Below are positions 1 through 5,785 of a DNA stretch of 7,311 nucleotides, piece by piece. The stretch is from Prevotellaceae bacterium. GTDB taxonomy: Bacteria; Bacteroidota; Bacteroidia; Bacteroidales; UBA932. The notes under the pieces were generated by a model that was given only the letters and a program-made list of their open reading frames with translations, was not told where the DNA came from and did not search any database. Position 1 is the first letter of the stretch. Every line of letters begins with the position of its first letter. Location: positions 1-7,311 of the forward strand of contig JAIRLT010000064.1 in the NCBI GenBank assembly GCA_031259225.1, in the 5' to 3' direction. The position numbers were made by a program, and so were the translations under genes.

Positions 1-732
1 AAAAGTTATTCCGGCGGTTGCATTACATCTCTTACTGATGCAACCGGTTGTCCCGGCTTATTTCCTCCACTCCCAACCACTACTTCACTTATAGCTAATA
101 CAACGTCTATATGCAGGGGAGCTTCTGTCCTTTTAACTGCTGCGGCAAGCGGTGCAGCTTCATATAGTTTTGATAACGGTAGTTCGTGGCAAACGGCAAA
201 TACTAAAACAGTGTCCCCGACAGTAACAACTACCTATACATTAAAAGTTCGTTCTTCGACCGGTTGTACTTCAACAGACAGCAGGACAGTATCGGTGTCG
301 GTAACGCAACTGTCTGCTCAAGATGAAGTGGTGAATTCTTGCGGTTGTGCTTCCGGTTTAACAAAGGTTGGAAGTTATTGCCGGGATTTGGTTGCCGATA
401 ACGCCGGAGCCTATACCTGCAATAATGTAGTTATCGAAGTGAAAAATACATGTAATAATTATACTACATGGTCATCTGCAAACTCCGCATGTACCGGAAT
501 AGGTTGGAGACTACCGACATTGGATGAACTCAAATGCTTGGCTAATAGTAGTGTTATTATATGGTCAGTAGGTGGCGGCGATTGCTATAAAAATACAAAA
601 TGTGAAGGCTGTGATTGGTGGTTACAAGGAAATGGATGTAGAACTGTTGTAAATCAAGGTTACTCATGTAACAATTGCTCCGACTGCACGTGCGTCCAAT
701 ATAACGCTAAATATTTTTGCGTCCGAAACTAA
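1..732 (+). CDS. C-terminal part of a cysteine-rich Ig-like / WRLPT-domain surface protein (5' end outside window)
   Basis: The frame is open from base 1 and ends in TAA at 730-732, giving the last 243 residues of a longer protein. Residues about 25-101 look like one Bacteroidota Ig-like (PKD-like) repeat: an ICRGASVLLTA start, SPTVTTTYTLKV in the middle, TVSVSV at the end. Residues about 108-243 form a separate domain with the signature A-x2-AC-x3-GWRLPTLDEL (160-177) and the ending FCVRN. That pattern recalls the DUF1566 / Fibrobacter succinogenes major paralogous domain family, which has a C-type-lectin-like fold. Twenty cysteines are present, 16 of them in the last domain, including a CNNCSDCTC cluster (223-231), which suggests disulfides and an extracytoplasmic location. 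No type IX sorting domain follows the WRLPT domain. A GTG at 211 is not a real start, because the Ig-like domain is already under way. Domain naming comes from motifs only; the role (adhesion or binding) is inferred. Confidence 0.75.
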   Translation, partial: KSYSGGCITSLTDATGCPGLFPPLPTTTSLIANTTSICRGASVLLTAAASGAASYSFDNGSSWQTANTKTVSPTVTTTYTLKVRSSTGCTSTDSRTVSVSVTQLSAQDEVVNSCGCASGLTKVGSYCRDLVADNAGAYTCNNVVIEVKNTCNNYTTWSSANSACTGIGWRLPTLDELKCLANSSVIIWSVGGGDCYKNTKCEGCDWWLQGNGCRTVVNQGYSCNNCSDCTCVQYNAKYFCVRN

Positions 733-902
733 CTTTAATTAAACATTTTACTCCCGCTTTTGCCGTAAAATCTGTTGGTAAGCGTAAACACATATAGCCT
801 AAAGCGATTTTTAATGTTGTACTTGTCCCAACGTGTTTATTTATAATTTTTCTTTTTCGGTGTTGTAAGTCATATAAGTCATGGCAATGAATATTTTTAC
901 AC

Positions 903-922
903 AACAGTGAACTGTTTTTTTT
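903..922 (+). promoter_or_regulatory. Small dyad followed by a T-tract, just upstream of the nqr -7 element
   Basis: AACAGT and ACTGTT form a perfect 6-base inverted repeat (903-908 and 911-916) around GA, and eight T's run from 915 to 922. As RNA it could fold as a 5-base stem with a TGAA loop followed by U's, a weak terminator for the upstream surface-protein gene. As DNA it sits between the expected -33 and -7 positions of the nqr promoter, where an operator could lie. The sequence does not decide between these, and chance is possible in such AT-rich DNA. Confidence 0.3.
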
Positions 923-923
923 G

Positions 924-931
924 TATCTTTG
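924..931 (+). promoter_or_regulatory. Bacteroidota-type promoter -7 element for the nqr operon
   Basis: TATCTTTG matches the Bacteroides housekeeping -7 consensus TAnnTTTG exactly. It lies 23 bases before the nqrA ATG, so transcription would start around 936-940 with a very short leader. The matching -33 element (TTTG about 20 bases upstream) is not clear; the region there reads TTTTTACACAAC. No other exact TAnnTTTG was seen in the gaps between the nqr genes, which fits a single operon promoter. The rest of 733-954 is AT-rich, with a direct repeat AAGTCAT (867-873 and 876-882) and no convincing gene. Confidence 0.6.
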
Positions 932-954
932 TACACAAAATATACAGGAAAGCT

Positions 955-2316
955 ATGTCGAAAGTTATAAAAATCCGCCGGGGGCTTGATATATCGCTGA
1001 AAGGGCAAGCAGAAAAAGTGCTTTCCAAAACGGCGAAGGTAACGAGTTATGCTGTGAAACCGGTCGATTTTCCGCACTTAGTACCGAAATTAGTCGTACG
1101 CGAAGGTGACACAGTGCTTGCCGGCGCTCCACTGTTCGTCGATAAATACTATCCCGAAGTGCGTTATGTGTCGCCGGTGAGCGGCACAGTCGCGGCGATT
1201 GTGCGCGGCGACAAACGCCAGCTGCTCGAAGTGGTGGTAACACCTGCGGAAGAACAGCAACATTTACAGCATCCGGAAGTTGATTTAGCAGCTTGCAGCC
1301 GCGAGCAAGTCGTGTCGCTGATGTTGGAAAGCGGCGTGTGGCCCTTCCTCAAGCAGCGCCCGTTCGGCGTAGTCGCTCATCCCGCCGACCGACCAAAGGC
1401 GATTTTTATTTCCGGCTTCGACACGGCGCCGCTGGCTCCAGATATTGATTATGTACTGACCGGCGAGGGCGAGGCGTTTCAAAAAGGCATTGATGTATTA
1501 CGCAAACTGTGCGATAAAATCTATCTCGGACTGAACAACCAGTTGGCGGCAATCAGCATTTTCCGCAAGACAAAAGGCGTGGAGACAAATACGTTTATCG
1601 GACCGCATCCTGCCGGCAATGTGGGCGTGCAGATTTACCACATCAGCCCACTGAATAAGGGCGAGATAGTGTGGACTATCGAACCGCAACACATTGTTTC
1701 GCTGGGACGCCTGTTTTTAAAAGGTATTTACGATGTGTCGAAAGTTATAGCGCTGGTAGGCTCCGAAGTGAAGAAACCCCGCTACTACCGCATGATTGCC
1801 GGCGCAGCAGTGTCGTGCGTGGAGGAACATATTATCAAAACAAACCGTCCCCGTTATGTTAGCGGCAACGTGCTTACCGGCGCCAATATTGGCGCCAACG
1901 GTCATTTAGGTTTTTACGACAACCTGCTGACGGTTCTTCCGGAAGGCGATAAATACGAATTTCTCGGGTGGCTCAATCCTTTGCGGTTGCACCGTTATAG
2001 CGTTTCGCGCAATTCCCTGTCATGGATATTTCCCAGAAAAGAATATGTGTTGGATACCAATATCAACGGTGGCGTGCGCGCCTTTGTTGTCAATGGTGAA
2101 TATGAAAAAGTACTGCCTATGGATATTTATCCGGTCTATTTGCTCAAAGCTATTTTAGCTTCCGATATTGATAAAATGGAACAGTTGGGCATTTATGAAT
2201 TATTGGAAGAAGACCTTGCACTGTGCGAGTTTGTATGCACTTCCAAAATACCTGTCCAGCAGATTTTGCGAAAAGGCATCGGGGAAATCTACGAGGAATT
2301 AAGAATTAAAAATTAG
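955..2316 (+). CDS. nqrA: Na+-translocating NADH:quinone oxidoreductase subunit A
   Basis: NqrA is the cytoplasmic, membrane-associated subunit of Na+-NQR that binds NqrB near the quinone site; it carries no covalent cofactor. The 453 residues match the family's usual length (about 445-455). Visible landmarks are the N-terminal KIRRGLDISLKG, a barrel-sandwich region (VREGDTVLAGAPLF at 48-61 and VSPVSGTV at 72-79), GPHPAGNVGVQIYHI (217-231), TNINGGVRAFVVNGEYEKVL (368-387) and the conserved EEDLALCEFVCTSK (418-431). The start at 955 is preceded by AGGAAAG (946-952), a plausible ribosome site, and lies just after the promoter. An in-frame ATG at 907 would precede the -7 element and add 16 atypical residues. 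The last residues ELRIKN and the stop codon are encoded within a 7-base tandem repeat, so the extreme C-terminus may be lineage-specific. Confidence 0.97.
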   Translation: MSKVIKIRRGLDISLKGQAEKVLSKTAKVTSYAVKPVDFPHLVPKLVVREGDTVLAGAPLFVDKYYPEVRYVSPVSGTVAAIVRGDKRQLLEVVVTPAEEQQHLQHPEVDLAACSREQVVSLMLESGVWPFLKQRPFGVVAHPADRPKAIFISGFDTAPLAPDIDYVLTGEGEAFQKGIDVLRKLCDKIYLGLNNQLAAISIFRKTKGVETNTFIGPHPAGNVGVQIYHISPLNKGEIVWTIEPQHIVSLGRLFLKGIYDVSKVIALVGSEVKKPRYYRMIAGAAVSCVEEHIIKTNRPRYVSGNVLTGANIGANGHLGFYDNLLTVLPEGDKYEFLGWLNPLRLHRYSVSRNSLSWIFPRKEYVLDTNINGGVRAFVVNGEYEKVLPMDIYPVYLLKAILASDIDKMEQLGIYELLEEDLALCEFVCTSKIPVQQILRKGIGEIYEELRIKN

Positions 2317-2329
2317 GAATTAAGAATTG
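2295..2329 (+). repeat. Heptanucleotide tandem array across the nqrA stop codon
   Basis: Five consecutive 7-base units are readable: GGAATTA, AGAATTA, AAAATTA, GGAATTA, AGAATTG. The array starts inside the nqrA reading frame, includes the TAG stop (2314-2316) and ends at the GC-rich palindrome. Put another way, the 14-mer AGGAATTAAGAATT occurs twice, at 2294-2307 and 2315-2328. Function is unknown; similar units occur at the nqrD-nqrE junction. Confidence 0.75.
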
Positions 2330-2342
2330 GCTGGCGCCAGCC
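2329..2342 (+). repeat. Perfect 14-base GC-rich palindrome between nqrA and nqrB
   Basis: GGCTGGCGCCAGCC is its own reverse complement. AATT flanks both sides (2325-2328 and, after one extra T, 2344-2347), so the inverted repeat nearly extends to 23 bases. As RNA it could form a short stem-loop or a kissing/dimer structure; as DNA it could be a protein site or a recombination target. No T-tract follows, so a terminator is unlikely. Its right half (GCCAGCC) recurs at the nqrC-nqrD junction, and GGCGTCAGCC, one base different, at nqrD-nqrE. Confidence 0.7.
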
Positions 2343-2343
2343 T

Positions 2344-2382
2344 AATTAGTCACATTAGCACATTAAGCAATTAGTCACATTA
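2344..2382 (+). repeat. Short tandem repeats of the ATTAGTCAC type upstream of nqrB
   Basis: AATTAGTCACATTA occurs twice (2344-2357 and 2369-2382), and CACATTA three times (2351-2357, 2359-2365, 2376-2382). Units are 8-9 bases rather than 7. They fill most of the space between the palindrome and the nqrB start, leaving only AAAAGAGCAGC before the ATG, with no clear Shine-Dalgarno sequence. Confidence 0.65.
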
Positions 2383-2392
2383 AAAGAGCAGC

Positions 2393-3559
2393 ATGAAATT
2401 TTTGCGGAACATAATAGATAAGATGAAACCGGCGTTTGAAAAAGGCGGGAAGTTCGGTTTCCTGCATTCGACGTTTGAGGCGTTTGAGAGTTTTGTCTTT
2501 GTGCCGAACACCACCTCCCAATCAGGCGTGCATATCCATGACAGCAATGATTTGAAACGTACGATGACCACAGTGATAGTGGCATTGCTTCCTGTGCTGC
2601 TGTTCGGTATGTGGAATATCGGCTATCAGCGCCATCTGGCTTTCGGCGAGGCGATGACCGGTTGGGAAATGTTTCTTTTCGGTTTTTTGAAAGTGCTTCC
2701 GATAATAGTTGTATCGTATGTAGTCGGGCTGGGCATTGAATTTACGGCGGCGCAAATCCGCAAGCACGAAGTCAATGAAGGTTTCCTGGTAACCGGCATG
2801 TTGATCCCGTTGATTATGCCGGTCGATTGTCCCCTTTGGATGGTCGGGTTGGCTACTGCTTTTGCGGTTATCATCGGCAAAGAGGTATTTGGCGGCACGG
2901 GAATGAATATCTTTAATCCTGCCCTGTTGGCGCGGGCTTTCATATTTTTTGCCTATCCGTCGCACATGTCGGGCGGCAATGTATGGATTGCCGGCATGAA
3001 AGACACTCCGGCTATAGATGCGATTACCGGCGCCACTCCCTTGGCGCATGCAACCGCCGGTGAAATGGATAAACTGCCTTCGGCGTACGATATGTTTTTC
3101 GGGTTTATTCCCGGCTCCATCGGCGAGACCTCCACGCTGGCTATCTTGATTGGCGCACTCATATTGATTTATACCGGCGTGGCAAGTTGGAAAATCATGC
3201 TGTCGTGCATAGGTGGCGCGCTGGCTACAGGTTTTGTCCTGAATATTGTCGGCGGCGATAATCCTTACATGCATCTTTCGCCGTTCTACCATTTATTGAT
3301 GGGCGGCTTTGCTTTCGGTACGGTATTCATGGCGACCGACCCGGTAACCGGCGCGCAAACCGCCACCGGAAAATGGATTTACGGATTTTTAATCGGTACC
3401 TTTACCATACTTGTTCGTGTGTTCAACCAGGGCTATCCCGAAGGTATGATGTTAGCTATTTTATTTATGAATGCTTTTGCCCCGCTGATTGATCATTATG
3501 TCGTAGCTGCGAATATTCGCAAGCGCATGAAGAGAAGCTTGCGGAAGGCGGTGCAATAA
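2393..3559 (+). CDS. nqrB: Na+-translocating NADH:quinone oxidoreductase subunit B
   Basis: NqrB is the large integral membrane subunit. It carries a covalent FMN and riboflavin, takes part in quinone reduction and forms much of the Na+ path. The 388 residues fit the family (usually 380-415). A hydrophilic N-terminus (1-56) is followed by about eight to ten membrane segments, the first near 58-76. The FMN-attachment motif is ITGATPL (211-217) with Thr215 as the predicted attachment residue; Vibrio NqrB has S instead of T at the first motif position. Other family landmarks are FGGTGMNIFNPALLARA (166-182), GSIGETS (241-247) and FMATDPVTGAQT (312-323). It follows nqrA by 76 bases filled with repeats and precedes nqrC by 25. 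Only this ATG gives the normal family N-terminus. RnfD is the related alternative, but NqrA and NqrF in the same operon settle the assignment. Confidence 0.97.
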   Translation: MKFLRNIIDKMKPAFEKGGKFGFLHSTFEAFESFVFVPNTTSQSGVHIHDSNDLKRTMTTVIVALLPVLLFGMWNIGYQRHLAFGEAMTGWEMFLFGFLKVLPIIVVSYVVGLGIEFTAAQIRKHEVNEGFLVTGMLIPLIMPVDCPLWMVGLATAFAVIIGKEVFGGTGMNIFNPALLARAFIFFAYPSHMSGGNVWIAGMKDTPAIDAITGATPLAHATAGEMDKLPSAYDMFFGFIPGSIGETSTLAILIGALILIYTGVASWKIMLSCIGGALATGFVLNIVGGDNPYMHLSPFYHLLMGGFAFGTVFMATDPVTGAQTATGKWIYGFLIGTFTILVRVFNQGYPEGMMLAILFMNAFAPLIDHYVVAANIRKRMKRSLRKAVQ

Positions 3560-3584
3560 TCAATCACATAAAGAATTTGACACA

Positions 3585-4382
3585 ATGAATAAAAACAGCA
3601 ATACTTACACTTTCCTTTATGCCACGGTGCTTGTGGTGGTGGTCGCTACGGCGCTGTCTTTAATTGCCACAGGGCTGAAAAGCCGGCAGCAAAAAAATAT
3701 TGAAGTCGAAAAAAAGCAAAATATCCTGCTATCGGTTAATAAAGCGCTGGGGGTTGATACCGTGCCGGACAGGAGTGCATACATAGAAGAATTATATCGC
3801 CGGTACATTGTGGAAGAATACCTCGTGGATGCCGACGGCAACAAAAAAGAAGGCGAAGCGTTTACAATGAACATGAAAACGCAGTACGATATTATCAGGG
3901 AAATCAATGCTTCCGGCATAAGCGATGAAAAGAAATCGGAGTTGCGGCGTAAATTATCGTTACCGGTATTTGTGTGCCGGAACGATGACGGCGCTTTGAA
4001 ATACATTATGCCGGTATATGGCTTGGGCTTGTGGGGCGCCATTTGGGGCTACATATCGTTGGACAACGACTTCAATACGATATACGGCGCAATCTTTGAC
4101 CACAAGGGCGAAACGCCCGGCTTGGGCGCGGAAATTGCTTTCCCGAAATTTTTCAACCAGTTTGAAGGGAAACAACTTTTCGAAAATGGGCAGTTCGTCT
4201 CTATCCGCATTGTAAAAGGCGGCGCCACCACCGGCGACCGTCACGGGGTTAATGCTATCTCCGGCGGAACCATTACCAGCCGCGGTGTAGAAGAGATGCT
4301 GAAAAATTGTTTAACCGAATATAAACCATTTTTTGAACAGCAAAAAACGAATGCAAAAATACATGATGTGGCGATAGAATAA
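3585..4382 (+). CDS. nqrC: Na+-translocating NADH:quinone oxidoreductase subunit C
   Basis: NqrC passes electrons through a covalent FMN on the periplasmic side. The 265 residues agree with the family (about 230-265). One N-terminal membrane helix (about 8-29) is followed by a soluble FMN-binding domain. Conserved segments are GLGLWGAIWGYISLD (146-160), HKGETPGLGAEI (173-184) and the flavinylation motif NAISGGTITS (223-232), in which Thr229 should carry the FMN. The third motif position is Gly where the textbook motif SGAT has Ala. Attachment would need the flavin transferase ApbE, which is not encoded in this window. The gene begins 25 bases after nqrB; no clear Shine-Dalgarno sequence precedes the ATG. 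Confidence 0.96.
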   Translation: MNKNSNTYTFLYATVLVVVVATALSLIATGLKSRQQKNIEVEKKQNILLSVNKALGVDTVPDRSAYIEELYRRYIVEEYLVDADGNKKEGEAFTMNMKTQYDIIREINASGISDEKKSELRRKLSLPVFVCRNDDGALKYIMPVYGLGLWGAIWGYISLDNDFNTIYGAIFDHKGETPGLGAEIAFPKFFNQFEGKQLFENGQFVSIRIVKGGATTGDRHGVNAISGGTITSRGVEEMLKNCLTEYKPFFEQQKTNAKIHDVAIE

Positions 4383-4397
4383 TATACTTTAACCGGT

Positions 4398-4426
4398 GTG
4401 CCAGCCGCTCTTAATCAATTAATCAC
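4398..4426 (+). repeat. GC-rich core plus octamer pair upstream of nqrD
   Basis: GTGCCAGCC (4398-4406) resembles the cores at the nqrA-nqrB and nqrD-nqrE junctions, sharing GCCAGCC with the first. It is followed by two 8-base units, TTAATCAA and TTAATCAC (4411-4426), just before the nqrD start. Unlike the other two junctions, no tandem array is evident to the left of the core, so this would be a degraded or variant copy. Similarity over such short stretches is suggestive only. Confidence 0.4.
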
Positions 4427-4434
4427 TTTATACG

Positions 4435-5076
4435 ATGGATACTGAAAAAACAGGAAATAACACAGGACTTTTTTGGAAGTTATTTACCGCCCCGATTGGT
4501 AAAAATAACCCGATAACCGTTTTGATATTGGGTGTTTGCTCGGCGCTGGCGGTAACGGTGCAGTTGGAATCCGCATTAGTCATGGGCTTGGCGGTAACGA
4601 TAGTAACCGGTTTTTCCAGCCTCATTGTATCGTCGTTGCGTACGACAATTTCGCCGCGCATTCGTATTATCGTGCAGTTAGTCGTAGTGGCGACGTTGGT
4701 TATTATCGTGGACCAGGTCTTGCGTGCCTACGCCTACCAAGCCAGTAAGCAATTATCAATTTTTGTCGGGCTTATCATCACCAATTGCATTATTATGGGA
4801 CGCATTGAAGCGTTTGCCTTGGCAAACAAACCCTGGCTTTCGCTGATTGACGGGATAGGTAACGGGCTTGGCTACGGCATGATTTTAGTAATCGTCGCTT
4901 TCTTCCGCGAATTATTTGGCTCCGGCACGCTATTGGGCTATCAGATCATTCCCGAAAGTTGGTACATTGCGAACGGCGGTTTTTATGAAAACAACGGTTT
5001 GATGATATTGCCGCCCGCCGCGTTAATCGTCGTAGGTCTCATTATTTGGGTACAGCGAAGTTTTTATAAAATATGA
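4435..5076 (+). CDS. nqrD: Na+-translocating NADH:quinone oxidoreductase subunit D
   Basis: NqrD is a six-helix membrane protein that pairs with its inverted-topology homologue NqrE. In the known Vibrio structures two cysteines from each subunit hold an iron-sulfur centre in the middle of the membrane. Both are present here: Cys35 in ILGVCSALAV and Cys118 in IITNCIIMGRIEAFA. The 213 residues match the family (about 200-215). Further landmarks are DGIGNGLGYGMILVIVAFFREL (139-160) and FGSGTLLGYQ (161-170). The close homologue RnfE is excluded by the operon. Its TGA stop lies within a 7-base-periodic stretch that begins the repeat-bearing 70-base gap before nqrE. Confidence 0.96.
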   Translation: MDTEKTGNNTGLFWKLFTAPIGKNNPITVLILGVCSALAVTVQLESALVMGLAVTIVTGFSSLIVSSLRTTISPRIRIIVQLVVVATLVIIVDQVLRAYAYQASKQLSIFVGLIITNCIIMGRIEAFALANKPWLSLIDGIGNGLGYGMILVIVAFFRELFGSGTLLGYQIIPESWYIANGGFYENNGLMILPPAALIVVGLIIWVQRSFYKI

Positions 5077-5098
5077 GGAAGCATGTATGAGGTATGAA
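5071..5098 (+). repeat. Heptanucleotide-periodic stretch across the nqrD stop codon
   Basis: Reading in sevens gives ATATGAG, GAAGCAT, GTATGAG, GTATGAA; three of the four share the pattern RTATGAR. The TGA stop of nqrD (5074-5076) falls in the first unit. This is the same arrangement as at the end of nqrA, with a different unit sequence. Four units with one poor match is modest evidence by itself; the resemblance to the nqrA junction is what makes it worth recording. Confidence 0.5.
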
Positions 5099-5104
5099 TG
5101 TCCC

Positions 5105-5114
5105 GGCGTCAGCC
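5105..5114 (+). repeat. GC-rich core GGCGTCAGCC between nqrD and nqrE
   Basis: The 10-mer differs by one base from GGCGCCAGCC inside the nqrA-nqrB palindrome (2333-2342). The left half is CCC rather than GGCT, so the full palindrome is not kept here. Repeats flank it on both sides (5071-5098 and 5119-5146), as at the nqrA-nqrB junction. Confidence 0.5.
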
Positions 5115-5118
5115 AATC

Positions 5119-5146
5119 AGAAATTAGAAATTAGAAATCAAAAATC
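5119..5146 (+). repeat. Heptanucleotide tandem array abutting the nqrE start codon
   Basis: Four exact 7-base steps, AGAAATT, AGAAATT, AGAAATC and AAAAATC, end directly at the nqrE ATG (5147). The whole ribosome-binding region of nqrE is therefore repeat sequence, A-rich and without a Shine-Dalgarno match. Bacteroidota often start translation on unstructured A-rich leaders, so this need not impair expression. Confidence 0.75.
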
Positions 5147-5764
5147 ATGGAAAACATTATTAGCATATTTATAAAATCCATTTTTGTAGATAACATGATA
5201 TTTGCATTCTTCCTTGGCATGTGTTCCTACATTGCCGTATCGAAAAATGTAAAGACCGCCATGGGTTTGGGGATGGCTGTTATCTTTGTGCAAGTAGTTA
5301 CATTGCCTGTAAATTATTTATTGAATACTTACCTGCTGACGCCCGGAAGCCTTGCGTGGATTAGTCCCGAGTTAGCCGGTATGGATTTAAGTTTTCTGAG
5401 CTTCATTATTTTTATTGCCGTCATTGCCTCTATCGTGCAGATACTGGAAATGGTGATAGAAAAAGTCGCGCCGGCTTTGTATAACCAGTTGGGCATTTTC
5501 TTGCCGCTCATTGCGGTGAACTGCGCTATCATGGGCGGCTCGCTGTTTATGCAGGAGCGCGAATATGCCGGGTTGGGCGAAGCAACGGCTTTTGCTTTAG
5601 GCTCCGGCGCCGGCTGGTGCCTGGCAATTGTGGGCATTGCGGCTATCCGCGAAAAATTAAGTTACTCTAATGTGCCTGTTCCCTTGCGCGGCGTGGGGAT
5701 TACATTTATCCTGACCGGTCTGATGGGGATTGCATTTATGAGTTTTATGGGAATTAAATTGTAG
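5147..5764 (+). CDS. nqrE: Na+-translocating NADH:quinone oxidoreductase subunit E
   Basis: NqrE is the six-helix partner of NqrD; together they carry electrons across the membrane through a shared iron-sulfur centre. The two ligand cysteines are visible: Cys26 in FFLGMCSYIA and Cys126 in LIAVNCAIMGGSLFMQ. The 205 residues equal or approach the family norm (about 198-205). Other conserved stretches are FVDNMIFAFFLGMC (13-26) and ALYNQLGIFLPLIAVNCAIM (110-129), typical of NqrE and distinguishing it from RnfA with the help of context. The start abuts a heptad repeat array, and nqrF follows after 21 bases. Confidence 0.97.
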   Translation: MENIISIFIKSIFVDNMIFAFFLGMCSYIAVSKNVKTAMGLGMAVIFVQVVTLPVNYLLNTYLLTPGSLAWISPELAGMDLSFLSFIIFIAVIASIVQILEMVIEKVAPALYNQLGIFLPLIAVNCAIMGGSLFMQEREYAGLGEATAFALGSGAGWCLAIVGIAAIREKLSYSNVPVPLRGVGITFILTGLMGIAFMSFMGIKL

Positions 5765-5785
5765 AATTATAAACCTGAATAATCC

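Noticed and set aside
707..904. A 65-codon minus-strand frame in the gap before nqrA
   Set aside because: It overlaps the end of the surface-protein gene, its translation resembles no family I know, and no promoter or ribosome site stands out; it could be a decayed remnant, but nothing supports calling it a gene.
907..954. Earlier in-frame ATG for nqrA
   Set aside because: It lies upstream of the -7 element and would add residues rich in Cys and Phe that are not part of the NqrA family N-terminus; the ATG at 955 has a ribosome site and the normal start MSKVIKIRRGLDI.
2329..2342. Intrinsic terminator between nqrA and nqrB
   Set aside because: The palindrome is GC-rich but has no loop of its own and no T-tract after it, and the six subunits of one complex are expected on one transcript.
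2295..2382. CRISPR array
   Set aside because: The repeats are 7-9 bases with no unique spacers of constant length, so they are short tandem repeats, not CRISPR.
2522..3292. A 256-codon open frame on the minus strand opposite nqrB
   Set aside because: It lies fully antisense to a well-conserved nqrB, and its translation is rich in His, Arg and Gln with no recognisable domain; it is a shadow of the real gene.
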